From Rana temporaria (lineage: Eukaryota; Chordata; Amphibia; Anura; Ranidae), in assembly GCF_905171775.1 (NCBI RefSeq), contig NC_053491.1, positions 332,609,952 to 332,673,951 on the forward strand: a stretch of 64,000 nucleotides of DNA, written 5' to 3'. Positions 24,179 to 36,620 of the stretch are shown here, piece after piece (position 1 is the first letter of the stretch; each line of letters starts with the position of its first letter). Made by a program: the position numbers and the translations under genes. Below the pieces are notes generated by a model. That model had not been told where the DNA came from, made no database searches, and saw only the letters and a list, made by a program, of their open reading frames with translations.

Positions 24179-25690
24179 AACTGTACCTGAAGTCTTTTCC
24201 TCAAGGGGGCTCTGGCAGTGCTTTGTGGAAAATTGTTAAAGTAAAGGTATTATCAGGCACTTTAAAGTTCCCACAATCCTCCTGTGGTCTTTATGCTATT
24301 GAAAAATGATTACTTCCTATCTGAAGATAAAAAAAATATAAACATTTACAAAATATCTTATTAGAGCCATAATAAGACATCTGGCTATTCAGAAATCTAG
24401 ATCTTGATATATTTTATAGTTAGGCTGGACAGTATTTGAAAGATTTTATGTCTTACACTGCACAGCCCACACACACCGTATATCTACACCTGCTGAGTTT
24501 GCATCTATTTGACAAGTTGTTGCTGCTTGCGTTGATCTGTGGCTGATAAGATGCTATTGCATAGAACCTGAAAATGAGCAGAAGAGTGTGATAGCGTACT
24601 ATTTAGATTCAAATTGTTTGTAGATCGTAGCTACCAAACATCGAATGTTGTTGTCATTTTCACAGCTAGAGTTCTTTTATTGTTTTATGTAATTTTTTAT
24701 TTTATTTTTTGCTGTCCCCTAGGACCACAAACCTTGGGGGTCACAACTGCTTTACACATTTAGAATAACAGAAACAAGGACTGGTGTATATAGTGTTTGA
24801 TATTAGTCAATGTGGATCTGAACTCGAAAAGTGAAAGTTTGCTATGGTATGGAGAACATCTAGAAATGTTAACTGTGCCTAAGCAGCAACCTGAAAGATT
24901 TACTTTTTGTCTTGAATTCTTCCAGATAAATGTCACTGCACTTTTTGTGGCTAGGCACTTTATTATATGAAACTTATAACTGTATATTAGCACAGTCACT
25001 GGCAAAATCTGCCACCCCTTGTGACTCTGGCCATCTAGGGTCAGGCAGAGCCTATTTTAGGCCCTGGCTCACAATTTTGGTGTGCATTTGGTGAGTGGGC
25101 AGTGTAGGGTAAAGTACAGCTCCAGTAAGTTCTAGAGGTACTGAAAGGTTCCTGAGGAGGAGGGAGAGCATAGGGTCTGCAACTTCTTTGGACATCTTCC
25201 CCATTGGACACAAGACTGCCAGGCTGCATTCTGCCCTTTTTTCCAGGGGGGGGGGGGGGGGCTGTCAATTCCGGCTGAGTATCGCTCCTTTCACATTACT
25301 GGAAACCATGAGTGACCGCGGTTGGACAGTCTTACCTCCAGGTTTTGTTGTGAACTGTTACTGCATTACTTCAATACAAGTGTTCTTTATTGCACCTGAC
25401 TGTGTAAACTATTTCTGCCGCACCACGCTGCACGCCACCTACATGTTGCCCATTCATTTACTTGCTGGAGAGGAAGCTGTACCTGAGGAAGATCTGCAGT
25501 ACAATGATTCCCGTTCTTCTGTCTCTACCATTCTGCAGATCTAAGCTTTATGAATTGTTCCTGCCTCTTCTTAAAAATTGTCCCATCAGTCATTTGACCA
25601 TCAGGAAGCAAAACCCTGCTTCTTTACCAAGATGGCAGCCTTCCCACAGAGACACAATGTAGAACAAGGCATGATACGTATATAATGCTG
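24179..25690. other. Non-coding, unassigned
   Basis: No splice-bounded exon or bounded repeat is recognised. A 16-18-base G run lies near 25245-25262. Short open frames lack domain features. Confidence 0.4.
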
Positions 25691-26696
25691 CAAGAATCCT
25701 ACTTAAAACGGAGCTACACCCAATTTTCTAAGGTTTATAAATAAGTAACAATCTATGTCAAAGTTTTATTGTTGTTCCAGTTCCCGTTTGGCAAACGTCA
25801 CCTCATTCCTGTCTTTTTGACACCTGTCACCAGTACAGAAAGTCCCAAATGGGAACATAAGAAGAAGAAGAAGCAAAATCATACACAAGTTTTAAAACCT
25901 ATTTCCAGGCTGCTTTTAAATGTATCCACCTATTCTTCTGTTGTCCGACATCCTAGGCAAGTCCTCACCATCCTCCCATACAATGCAGGACTGCTGGTCC
26001 TCATTGTAGGTAAGGATGTCAGAGGGCTGTGATTGGCCTGAAAGTGAAGTTACGAGGCTTCAGGAGAATGGTCACACAAAAAGGAGGAAAGCCCATGGGA
26101 GTGAGGAATAAGGAAAATATTTCTACATACCCCTAGCCAAACAAGCTTTTAACCCATCCAGTGGGTCTGAGTGTAGCTTGGGCTTTAACTCTTACCTTCT
26201 CTACTAAAAAAAAATGTAGTTCTTGATGTTTGCGTTCCAATTAAGACCCATGAGCATTTGTTTGCATTTTAACTGCTTCGCTTCGCCCTATAAGTAAACT
26301 ACATTACAAAAGCAGCTCAAAGCAACTCAGAAGCAGCTTCCTGGAGAAGCACAGAGGCTATAAATGTGTTTATGGGCTACAGTAGCTTCCCAAGGGGAAT
26401 TGAGATGGGCAGAAAAAAAAAACTTGAGGTTTCTGATTTTTCCACTGTATCCAAAACACAAAAGAAAAAAAAAGTTGCCAAAAGGTTCTCTATAACATTA
26501 TATTTGCACATGAGCATGGTACACAAGAGATTTATAATAACTTTATGGCAGAAAGTTATTTTACTGCCCATGCCAACCAAATAAAATGTCATATACCATC
26601 TTTCATCTTCCATTACACTGGCATAGGCATTAAAGCAACCTGTCCCTAATTGCAAAGCCTTAAAAGCTGAACTCCAGTTAAAATAAAAATGGCACT

Positions 26697-26862
26697 ACTC
26701 AATATATCTACTGTTTATTTTGTTTTTGTTATTTGAACAATGCATTGTGATGTACAACATGTATAACATGAGATTGCATACTACCTTTTGTACTGTATGT
26801 CACTCATTGCTCTATACTTTTCAATAATAAAAAATTGATGGTTAAAAAAAAAAAAAAAAAAA
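26697..26862 (+). mobile_element. Short poly-A retroposed insertion, probably L1-like tail
   Basis: A 166-bp segment ends with CTTTTCAATAATAAAAAATTG and a long A-run. It is bracketed by a 12-bp duplication AAAAATGGCACT (26685-26696 and 26863-26874). That is the signature of target-primed reverse transcription. The terminal CTTTTCAATAAAA-like motif resembles the L1 tail at 42043. Confidence 0.8.
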
Positions 26863-27904
26863 AAAAATGGCACTTTCATAGTGGGGGAAATCTCACCCAC
26901 TGTAAACACTTGTTTTTGTCTATGGAGAACAGAAAAAGCAGTTTTACTTACCGTACTCTCTTGCACCCCTGTCAACCCAGCCCCCTCCTCTTCTCTGACA
27001 CTCAGCGCAGCCATCAGAAATTTTGGGGCCCCTTACACAGCTTCAGGCATTGGCCCCCTGGAGCAGAGCGTGGGGGGGGGGTGCTGCCACAAATTGTGAA
27101 AATTGAGAACCGGGATGGGGGAGTGTTGCTGGGGTTGCAGAAAATGACACTGACATCTCACTCACCTCTTCCTTCGGCCGTGAATTGTTTTCTCTCCTCT
27201 TGCTGCGACATCTGAGGGTGAGGGGGCCTGAAAGTTTTCTCCTCTCAGTCGCAAGCTGAGAAAGGGGGGTGGTCGGGCCCCTGGGAACATTTGGGTCCCT
27301 TACAAGTGTAATGCCTGTACCCCCCTGATGGCGGCCCTGCTGAGACTCCAGGTTGTGGGTGGGCTTTTGGCATCCTCACTTACAATGCATGACTGCTGGT
27401 CCTGCATTGTGGGTGATGACCTCAGAGTACCTGTGACTGATGGAGCGGCAAAGGAAAGCAGCTTGGGGGGGACCAGACATGCAGCTGGGGAAAATCCATA
27501 GACAAAAATAGGCATTTTACTCTTGCAGTGCAAGGTGAACCCCATTTCAGGGGTCAATTTATATTTTAGCTGCAATTAGATTTGAATATGAGATACAATG
27601 AAGGAATCCTTTGGATGTCTGCACAGATCTTTTATTATTTTCATGAGTTCTCCATGTTCTTATTCTCCAGGGTCCCTTGATACTTTACATTTTCTAATAT
27701 GCAGGGCTTGGGCCCTTCCACCTCCTTCAAATTCTGTTGATTATCTCAAGTAATGGGTGACCTCAATTTCCTATAGTAAGCAGTGAGCAAGCTTTTGACT
27801 TAAAAGTCAATATTTTCACATCCAAGTGTCTTAGAATTTGGGGATCATGGGTTCACTTAAAATGTTAAAGTGTAGGTTTCTGCATTGTTACAGGCATGTC
27901 AGGA
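26863..27904. other. Non-coding, repeat-derived
   Basis: The insertion above sits in a TTAA-type repeat beginning CTTAAAAGCTGAACTCCAG near 26659. The right boundary is unclear. No gene is seen. Confidence 0.4.
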
Positions 27905-28178
27905 CGCCCACTAACACACAGCTCCTTTCTCTATCTGCAAAGTAGAGAGTGTCCCGACCCTCCTGCTCGCCCCCACCCCCCTCAAGAGGCCTTCTCCACA
28001 CCAGGGAGAAAGCCTCGCATTACGGTGTGTAGTTACAGACAGAAGAACAGGGAATGAGGATTTCTCAGAAGAAATAAGGACATTTAAAAGCAAATTCGAA
28101 GGATGCGGTAAGTGAAGGAAGACTGCACTAAGGTAAAGGAAGCTATTTAGGGATTTTTTACCTTTACAAACCCTTTAA
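27905..28178. repeat. Right-half fragment of the TTAA MITE
   Basis: Matches about the last 270 bp of the 13297-13802 element (GCAAAGTAGAGAGTGTCC through TTTACCTTTACAAACCCTTTAA), with the left half missing. Confidence 0.8.
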
Positions 28179-29060
28179 GTTCACAGCCAATAGAGTCTGT
28201 CTCAGTGCAGGGTCATTCATCATTGGTTTGACCACCAATAAGCTATAGTAGGAAGGGGTTTGGTAGGACAAACAATCTGAAAACTGACTGTATGAACATA
28301 GATCACCTAGGGTCACTGATATATCAGTGTGCAGTCAGAATGCTAGAAGTATAATGAATGAACCAGCAATAGGAGTAACACAAGGAAATAGATTCTGAAA
28401 ATTTAATGGGTGGCAGATGATCTTGGATCTGGTTAAACCTAGAATAACTATAATTGCCTTTTTAACTGCCACAGCCATTGTTCAGCCAAGCAATAGGCTT
28501 TTATCCCATCTGCCGCATCCTTAGTAATGCAATATAAATGGGAACTCCAGAGGTTAAATCAAAAATTCAATGTTGCCATGGCAACTGTGTTGAGCTGGGA
28601 ACCCCGGGTGTGGGAATCCCTGGTAGATATCACAATATTAGTTGGTAATTTAATCTACTAACCAGGGCTCATATTTACTTTGGGCCAGTACATACCAAAA
28701 CAGGGTCAGTGGGGGGCATCACCAAGCCCCAACATTTAGAAACTGTAATAACCTATTTATGTTTTTCCCCTTTTCTTCCCATCTCTAGACAATTGTAGCT
28801 ATATTTAGAAGAAAGGGAATGTTGAGAGGAGTCACAAGGCTTTTTATAGTCCTCTCTCCTGTATCTTGTTTGGTGGTCTCTACAGGTGGATGGTAACCAC
28901 ATATATAAAGCAGAGAACATTCTGTCTCTAATGCATTCTAGCAGCAGTTTTCACAAAAATGATCACATAACACAGGACAGAGGTTTTTTACTAAAGTCAA
29001 CATAGGCCAACTTGATGTCTTAAATGGTATGTCAACCATAGCAATGAACCTCCTTTTGTT
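28179..29060. other. Non-coding, unassigned
   Basis: No gene or bounded repeat recognised. Confidence 0.4.
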
Positions 29061-29062
29061 TA

Positions 29063-30320
29063 GTGCCGGGAAGCACTAGGTGGGCCAAAGAGCACAGGGG
29101 TGAAGAGCACGGGGGATGGAGAGCACTAGGGGGAGCCAGAGAGCACAGGGGAGCTGGAGAGCACTGGGGGGTCGAAGAGCACTGAGGGGGCAGGGCCCAT
29201 GGGGGGCTGGAGTGCACAAGCAGGGAAAGAGAACACAACGGTGAAGAGCACGGGGGGCGGAGAGCACAGAGGGTCTGGAGAGCACAGAGTGGGTCGGAGA
29301 GCATTGAAGGGGTGTGGACCATGGGGGGGCTGGAGAGTAAAAGCAGGGGCAGAGAACGTGGGAGGCGAACAGCACAGGGGGGTGGAGAGCACTGGGAACA
29401 GCTGGAGAGCACTGGTTGTGCCATTGAGCACAGGGGGGCCTGAGAGCACTGGGGGGCCGGGGGGGTAAAGGGTGTCTGATGAGCACAGGGTGCCTGAGAG
29501 CACTGGGAGGGTCTGGAGAGCATGGGGGGCTGGAGAGCACTAGGGTGACCGGAGAGTGCAGGGGGCTGATGAGCACGGGGGGCCGGAGAGTACAGGGGGC
29601 TGATGAACACAGGGTGCCTGAGAGCACTGGGAGGCGCTGTAGAGCATGGGAGTGCTGAAGAGCACAGGGGGGCCTGAGAGCCCTAGGATGGGCTGGAGAG
29701 CACTGGTTGGGCTGATGAGCACAGGGGGCCTGAGAGCACTGGGGGGCCTGAGAGTAAAGGGGGGCTGATGAGCACAGGGTGCCTAAGAGCACTGGGAGGT
29801 TCTGGAGAGCATGGGGGTGGTGAAGAGCACAGGGGGGCCTGAGAGCAATGGGAGGAGCTGGAGAGCAGGGGGGCTGGAGAGCACTTGGGGGCGGATAGTG
29901 CAAGGGGCTTATGAGCACAGGGGGGCTGGTGAGCACAGGGTGCCTGAGAACACTGGGAGACACTGGAGAGCATGGGGGTGCTGAAGAGCATAGGGGGGCC
30001 TGAGAGCACTGGGAGGTGCTGGAGAGCATGGGGGGTGGAGAGCACTAGGAGGGCCGGATAGTGCAGGGGGGCTGATGAGCACAGGGTTGCCTGAGAGTAC
30101 TGGGGGGGGGGCTGGAAAGCACTAGGGGTTGCCGGAGAGTGCAGGAGACTGATGAGCACTGGGGGGGCCTGAGAGCACTGGGGGGGCTGGAGATCACTGG
30201 GGGAGATGGAGATCACTGGGGGGAGGCTGGAGTGTAGTGGGGGAGCATGAAAGCCGGGAGGGACACATCTGTAAGCATGGTAGGAGCCTGAGAGCACTAG
30301 GGGGCAGTAGAAAGAAGCTG
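29063..30320. repeat. G-rich minisatellite, about 20-27-bp units
   Basis: About 50 degenerate units built on GAGAGCACTGGGGGGC and GATGAGCACAGGG variants. Multi-unit blocks recur roughly every 190-200 bp (for example TGATGAGCACAGGGTGCC at about 29592, 29766 and 29927). Long minus-strand frames rich in serine, proline, leucine and cysteine are repeat artefacts. The strand is strongly G over C, a candidate for G-quadruplex formation. Confidence 0.9.
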
Positions 30321-30751
30321 GATAGGAGGAGCCACTGCATACACACATTAGAAGAATCCATCTCTTATTTTTCTCCTACAGCCTCTGAATGCCCACGGGA
30401 GGGAGAGAATGAAAAACAGGCGTTCAAAGGCTGTAGGCGAAAAATAAAGAGATGGATTCTTCTACTGTGTGTATGCAGCGGCTCCTCCGATCCAGGCACA
30501 CGCATGAAGAGCCACACTCACATTTCCTCCTGTCTAGCGGCCGCGTCTCCTGTCCCTCTTCATGGTCACAGGTAGCGTGTAGTCTCCACCCCGGCCCGAC
30601 AGTCGAATTGCAATGGCGGCCGCATATAGGCCGAGTAAACGGCGGGGGCTCAAGGAGCAGCTCAGTCCTGGCCCCCGAAGCACATTCAGCCCAGCAGCCC
30701 CCCGGCCCACCGGGCAAATGCCTGGTGTGCCCTATAGCCAGTCCGGGCCTG
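30320..30751. repeat. Right part of a hAT-type repeat
   Basis: The end GCCAGTCCGGGCCTG at 30737-30751 and the preceding GGCCCACCGGGCAAATGCC match the right side of the hAT MITE at 8111-8617. The left terminus was not found, so the minisatellite may have expanded inside this element. An inverted pair (AAGAATCCATCTCTTATTT with AAATAAAGAGATGGATTCTT) lies at 30350-30462. Confidence 0.6.
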
Positions 30752-32030
30752 GTCGTGATAGTCAAAAAAGCTGCCCAGGGTGAAAAAGCTGCTTCTCCAG
30801 AGGTGCAGGAGAGTCATTGAGCATTTTCACCCTGGGTCAAGAAGTGTGTTACCAGCAGGACCATGAAGTGAAAATAAAAGAAAAAAGCATGAAAAATAAC
30901 AAACTAATGCAACACCACATCTAAGGGCTAGTAAGCTGCAATACAATTATAATTGTGTTCTTTAAATACACAAGCCTGGCAGAGAAGATTTTGACAAAGT
31001 AAGAAGGCCACACAGACAAGATCTCTCTAAATCGGGGACAGACTGGAACATGGATAAGGGGTATGGGGGGGTCCAAACCCCCCAAAGTGTCTGCAGCATG
31101 GGCATCAGGCAGGGCAGGCACCCAGGGCACAGCCCTACTTCTTATACCTAGTGCTACATGTCCCAACACTGCTACTGACCACATTTCTCTGTTGCCTGTG
31201 GCTGCCAGACATGTTGCTTCTGGGCAGCCACATTTTTCATATACAGGTGTGAGGAGGGCGACCTTAAAAGGGGCACAGTCCATTAACTGCTCCTTTTAAG
31301 CACCATCACCCTATGCTTCCCACTGGCAGTAGCGGCTGAAGGTCCAGCCAGCCATGCCACTAGAGGCACTGCATATTTGTGACCCCATAAATACCAGGTG
31401 CATCAAAACAAAAGTTATGAGTAGTCTGTGAAAGTTACCTTTCTTCAGAAAGCACCCACAGCCTAAGTAGAAACACTTGTCCCCTGGAACCTTGCTGTAA
31501 AGAGGACCCTTGCTTTCTTTGTGGAAGCAGTGGTCTCTCTGCAAAAGTCTGATAAACCTCCCGTGAAGTCAGAATCAAGCTGCCAATACACAGTCGATTT
31601 TTTTTCGTTCAGTCAGTGAGATAAATAGAGAAACCCCCGCTTGGATATTTCATTTTAACAGTTGCACCCTGAGTGGCTACAGCTGCTGATAGATGAAATA
31701 TTTTCCAACATGTCCCTTTGACGGAAGTCGACTAAACGACCAACTTCTTTAAAATGTGGGGACAGCCGCACAATGGTCGAAATTCAGCCAGTCGTTGTTG
31801 AAATGGTCAAAGTTTGATCAATGTACAGCCAGCTCTATGGCTGTCTAATGAGCTATATAGCAGAGCTATAGGCTTGTCTTAGCACCTTGGACCTCTGGAG
31901 AGAGACCACTTCTATCACGCAAGGGTTCTCCTCTGCAGCTTGCGGGATGTGGCTGTTTTCTGAAGAAATATAATTATAAGACTGCACACTTTGTTTATTT
32001 ATTTTTTTATGCACCTGCAATTGATTTAGC
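30752..32030. other. Non-coding, unassigned
   Basis: No exon or bounded repeat recognised. Confidence 0.4.
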
Positions 32031-33120
32031 TAATTAAAATGTTAATTAAACTTAGGTTCACTTGGGCCTTTAAATAATGGACTTGGTGGTCAATTGATTG
32101 ATGAATATCTGCCTGGTGAGTCTATCTTTTACACAAAGCAGAGCCTTTACAGGATACAAAAAAAAGAACCTGCCGAAGTGCTGCCTAGAATTCCAACCTG
32201 AAAAATGTTTTTATTCCTTTTTTTTTTAAATCAATTTTTTTTGGCCAGGGCAACACAGGCTCAATAAACAAGTCGGCGTTTGTATTACACTTAGATAGCG
32301 GAGCCGTGCTGAGTCAATTTTGCTCTTTCCTCCACCAGTCGAATGAAAAGCACACTACCCTTTTGAGCAGCCTTGAGATCCAATTGAATACAAATAAACC
32401 CACACGGAAGACACAAAAACTTTCAAAGGTCTTTTTAGTATGCCATATTATTTAGAGTGACTTGTTGATGCTGTAAAATCTTCAGCCCATCAACGAAGAA
32501 GCGGAAAAATACCATTCTGCTCCTTTGCTAAAGCTCTAAGGGTTGTTTGAGAGCAGCGTGGGGTCTCCCATTAAGGCTTTCTGTGTTGGATGTCATTACA
32601 CTGCAGTGGGTGGGAAGAGGCTGTCAGAACATCCATTCTATCTGGGGGTGTATGAAATTCATTTTTCCTCCTGCGCGCTTTTAAACCTGCTTCTCTCAGG
32701 GGGCTTAACCATCAATGTTTAAATTAACAATTGTCTCAATGCCTCTGAGGATTGAAAATAGCCACGCTGGAGCAGATAAAGACATCCTATGGAAATGATG
32801 ACCTCCGTAATACTGAACCTGTTAAAAGCAACAGGATTTGTGCTGCTTTAAAAAACACAAAGGGGAGGGGGCAGATTTTCCGCACAAGGAAAGAAAAAAA
32901 AAAAGAATGACTTAATTAGCTGTTCACAGTACCGTGGGTTAAATCAATGCCATACATTCCAGCATGCATACATAGTCCCAGAAGCAGGTAGAGCAATATG
33001 TTGGCGCTTAGCAAATCCGCCAACACACTGGGCAATCAAACTCATAAGTTAGCAATAAACATTGAGGAAAAGTATTGGTATAATCTGTATGAGCAGTCTT
33101 TCCAGATCTGTCCCCAGAGT
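32030..33120. promoter_or_regulatory. Candidate conserved noncoding element in camk2a intron 1
   Basis: This is one of the longest stretches of mixed-composition sequence without a recognisable repeat terminus, tandem unit or LINE tail. It contains homeodomain-type core motifs (TTAATTAGC near 32910, TTTAGCTAATTAAAA near 32025) and no protein-like open frame. Placement inside intron 1 of a brain-expressed gene makes a regulatory role plausible. This is an inference from absence of repeats and motif content only; I cannot measure conservation. Confidence 0.3.
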
Positions 33121-33173
33121 CTAATACAAAACCATACATTTTGGGAGCCCAAAACCAAAGCTATCTTAACTAC

Positions 33174-33674
33174 TTAAAGTGGAGGTTCACCCAAAAAGTT
33201 AATTTTTAACATTAGATTCCTGCTCGTTTTGTCAAAGGGAATCGGTGTTTTTTTTAAAATCGAAGCAGTACTTACCATTTTAGAGAGAGATCTTCTCCGC
33301 CGCTTCCGGGTATGGGCTGCAGGACTGGGCGTTCCTATTTGATTGACAGGCTTCCGACGGTCGCATACATCGCGTCACGATTTTCCGAAAGTAGCCGAAC
33401 ATCGGTGCGCAGGCGCCGTATAGAGCCGCACCGACGTTCGGCTTCTTTCGGCTACTCGTGACGCGATGTATGCGACCGTCGGATGCCTGTCGGAAGCCTG
33501 TCAATCAAATAGGAACGCCCAGTCCCGAAGACCATACCCGGAAGCGGCGGAGAAGATCTATCTCTAAAACGGTAAGTACTGCTTCGATTTTAAGAAAAAA
33601 CACCTGATTCCCCTTGACAAAATGAGCCTCAATCTAATGTTAAAAAAAAAATTTCGGGTGAACTCCCGCTTTAA
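33174..33674. mobile_element. TTAA-flanked foldback element, copy 2
   Basis: TTAA at 33174-33177 and 33671-33674 with inverted AAAGTGGAGGTTCACCC and GGGTGAACTCCCGCTTT. Same family as 22254-22779, with the same central ATGCGACCGTCGGA palindrome. Confidence 0.88.
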
Positions 33675-35100
33675 GACCCGGACCTTTAGGCAGGTAAAGG
33701 ACCTGGCCAGTTTTTGCGATTCGGCACTGCGTCGCTTTAACTGACAATTGCGCGGTTGTGCGACATGGCTCCCAAACAAAATTGGCGTCCTTTTTTTCTC
33801 ACAAATAGAGCTTTCTTTTGGTGGTATTTTATCATCTCTGCGGTTTTTATTTTTTGCGCTATAAACAAAAATGGAGCGACTATTTTGAAAAAAAAAACAA
33901 TATTTTTTACTTTTTGCTATAATAAATATCCCCAAAAATATATAAAAAATTTTTTTTCCTCAGTTTAGGCCAATACATATTCTTCTACCTATTTTTGGTA
34001 AAAAAAAAATCGCAATAAGCGTTTATTGATTGGTTTGGGGGATAGTTTTATTGCATTTTTATAAATTATTATTTTTTTACTACTAATGGCGGCGATCAGC
34101 GATTTTTTTCATGACTGCGACATTATGGCGGATACTTCGGACAATTTTGACACATTTTTGGGACCATTGTCATTTTCACAGCAAAAAATGCATTAAAAAT
34201 GCATTGTTTACTGTGAAAATTACAATTGCAGTTTGGGAGTTAACCACTAGGGGGCGCTGAATGGGTTAAGTGTGACCTCATCTGTGTTTCTAACTGTAGG
34301 GGGGGGGGCTGGACGTGTGACGTCATTGATCGTGTTACCCTATATTAGGGAACACACGATCAATGACAGCGCCACAGTGAAGAACGGGGAAGCTGTGTTT
34401 ACATACAGCTCTCCCCGTTCTTCAGCTCCGAGGACCGATTGCGGGACTCCAGTGGCGATCGGGTCTGCGGGTCCCGTGGCCGCGGAGCTTCGGACCGGGT
34501 CGCGGGCGCGCCCCCGCGACCCACGGCTGGGCACTTAAAGCGGTGGTTCACCCTTAGAGGGCACTTTTTAGCCTTAGATTCCTGCTCGTTTTTACTAGGG
34601 GAATCGGCTATTTGTTTTAAAATATGAGCATTACTTACCCGTTTACGAGATGCATCCTCTCCGTCGCTTCCGGGTATGGGCTGCGGGAATGGGCGTTCCT
34701 TCTTGATTGACAGTCTTCCGAGAGGCTTCCGACGGTCGCATCCATCGCGTCATGATTTTCCGAAAGAAGCCGAACGTCGGTGCGCAGGCGCAGTATAGAG
34801 CCGCACCGACGTTTCGGCTTCTTTCGGCTACGAGTGACGCGATGGATGCAACCGTCGGAAGCCTCTCGGAAGACTGTCAATCAAGAAGGAACGCCCGCTC
34901 CCGAAGACCCATACCCGGAAGCGACGGAAGAAGATGCATCTCGAAAACGGGTAAGTACGGATCATATTTTAATACAAATAGCCGATTCCCCTAGACCGAA
35001 CGAGCAGGAATCTAAGGGGAAAAGGGGAAAATTTTTATAAATGGGTGAACTCCCGCTTTAAAGAGGACATACAGGTACGTGCTTGTGCCCAGCAGTCAGC
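33671..35100. mobile_element. Long dispersed TTAA-type element interrupted by a foldback copy
   Basis: From the TTAA at 33671 it runs through blocks I recognise as a very frequent ranid repeat: GACAATTGCGCGGTTGTGCG, CTTTCTTTTGGTGGTATTTT, TTTTTGCGCTATAAAC, GACATTATGGCGGATACTTC, GGGAACACACGATCAATGAC. It then meets a foldback element (34535-35061) inserted at TTAA and resumes as AGAGGACATACAGGTACGTG. Its right end was not fixed. Non-coding; short frames are artefacts. Confidence 0.6.
34535..35061. mobile_element. TTAA-flanked foldback element, copy 3
   Basis: TTAA at 34535-34538 and 35058-35061, inverted ends AAAGCGGTGGTTCACCC and GGGTGAACTCCCGCTTT, and the same central palindrome as copies 1 and 2. 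It is inserted in the longer TTAA element 33671-35100. Confidence 0.88.
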
Positions 35101-35844
35101 AGCTCATTGCGAGGGGAATATCTCCTAAACCGTAAAGGTTTAGGAGATATTTTTTTTTACCTACAGGTAAGCCATATTATAGGCTTACCTGTAGGTAAAA
35201 GTTAAAAATTTGACTATACAACCACTTTAAAGTGAACCAGTCATCAAAATGCAAGCAATTGCACATTTACCAGTTAACTCCTCAGAAAAATTCAAGACCA
35301 ATTGTGATGTTGTGGTTTTACAATAAAGACAATTAATTCACCTGTAGTGTAAGCTTTTTCATTCTATCTTTGATGTCAAGATACAGAAGGGAGAAAAGGC
35401 ACAAGCAGCCAATCAGTTGTATTACAGTACAAGGAGCATTTGGATAGGGGGAGAGAGCAGATTGACAGAAAGATTTTCTTATCAGTGTACTGCTTCTTTC
35501 ACTGGTTAGTAGGGATGAGCTTAGGTGTGTTCATGATCCCAATCTGAACCTGCCTGAGCTTTCCCGCCAGTCACCACCAATCATAAGTGGCCAAGGCATT
35601 CCCTGAACCGCAGCATGTATACCAGGGGACGCCCTGGCAGGATAACTTAGGTGAGTTCAGACTAGGATCTGTTAGTTAGTCAAAGGGTATGGGCAAGAAG
35701 AAGACCTGTAAGTGAAAGTGAAAATGTGCAAGAAAGACCCCTCCCATTCTAGGGCTGTGCAGTGTGAAAGAACTGTGAAAATCTCAGATCTAGATAGACA
35801 GAAAATCCGAATCCCTTGGCAAGTTTCACTTTAAGGTCATCACT

Positions 35845-36620
35845 GAGGACAAGGGGGGCACTCTTTGCGTCTAGAGGAAGAAAGATTTCATCTCCAAATA
35901 CAGAAAGGTTTCTTCACAGTAAGAGCTGTGAAAATGTGCAATAGACTCCCTCCAGAGGTGGCTCAGTAGATTTCTTTAAAAAAAGGTCTGGATTCTTTCC
36001 TAAATGTACATAATATATCTGAGTACTAACATTTAGGCTGCATTCACACCTAGGCGTACAAAATCGCGGCATTTTGTCCCGCGAATTGCGGCAACAAATT
36101 TCGGTCTTTTGTACCGCGATTTGCGGCGACAAAACGCTGCGATTGTGAATGCAGCCTCACCCCCTCTATGGAGATGGTTCACATCTCCTATGCCGTATGC
36201 CGAAAGCCGCCTGAAAAAAAGGTCTGGGACTTTTTTTCAGGCGTACGGCGTTCGGCGTTTGGCGTGGAGATGTGAACCATCTCCATAGAGGGCAATGTGT
36301 TTTCATCCCTCCAGCGTCTCGGGGCTGCTGCGGCGTCACGCTACAGGCGACAAAACGCCTAGCTGTGAATGGGGGCTTATACTGTAGGTAAAGTTGATCC
36401 AGGGAAAATCCGATTGCCTCTCGGGGGATCAGGGAGGGATTTTTTCCCCTGCTGTAGCAAATTGGAGCATGCTTTTCTGGGGTTTTTTTTGCCTTCATCT
36501 GGATCAACTGTGGGTGTAGGTTTGTGTATATGGAATTGTATTATTTTTTTTTTTTTGGTTGAACTTGATAGACTTGTGTCTTTTTTCAACCTGACTAACT
36601 ATGTAACTATGTAAGTAAAA
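35845..36620 (+). mobile_element. CR1/L2 LINE 3' end, split by a MITE
   Basis: The first part (35845-36030) reads as remains of the C-terminal ORF2 region (LRLEEERFHL, GFFTVRAVKM, NRLPPEVAQ) before a stop. A MITE occupies 36036-36376. The rest is the family 3' UTR: GTTGATCCAGGGAAAATCCG, CCTTCATCTGGATCAACTG, GTTGAACTTGATAGACTTG, ending CTAACTATGTAACTATG. The reverse transcriptase core is absent. Confidence 0.8.
36036..36376. mobile_element. TTA-flanked MITE inside the LINE tail
   Basis: Inverted ends GGCTGCATTCACACCTAGGCG and CGCCTAGCTGTGAATGGGGGC are flanked by TTA (36033-36035 and 36377-36379). A long internal hairpin pairs CCTCTATGGAGATGGTTCAC (36165) with its complement ending near 36292. 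Confidence 0.87.

Noticed and set aside
29032..30348. Overlapping minus-strand frames of up to 317 codons rich in Ser, Pro, Leu and Cys
   Set aside because: They lie entirely in the G-rich minisatellite, exist in several frames at once and show only the repeat's composition.
32158..33000. A second camk2a exon in the repeat-free island
   Set aside because: No minus-strand frame with the glycine-loop sequence GAFSVV or with exon-like splice boundaries was found.
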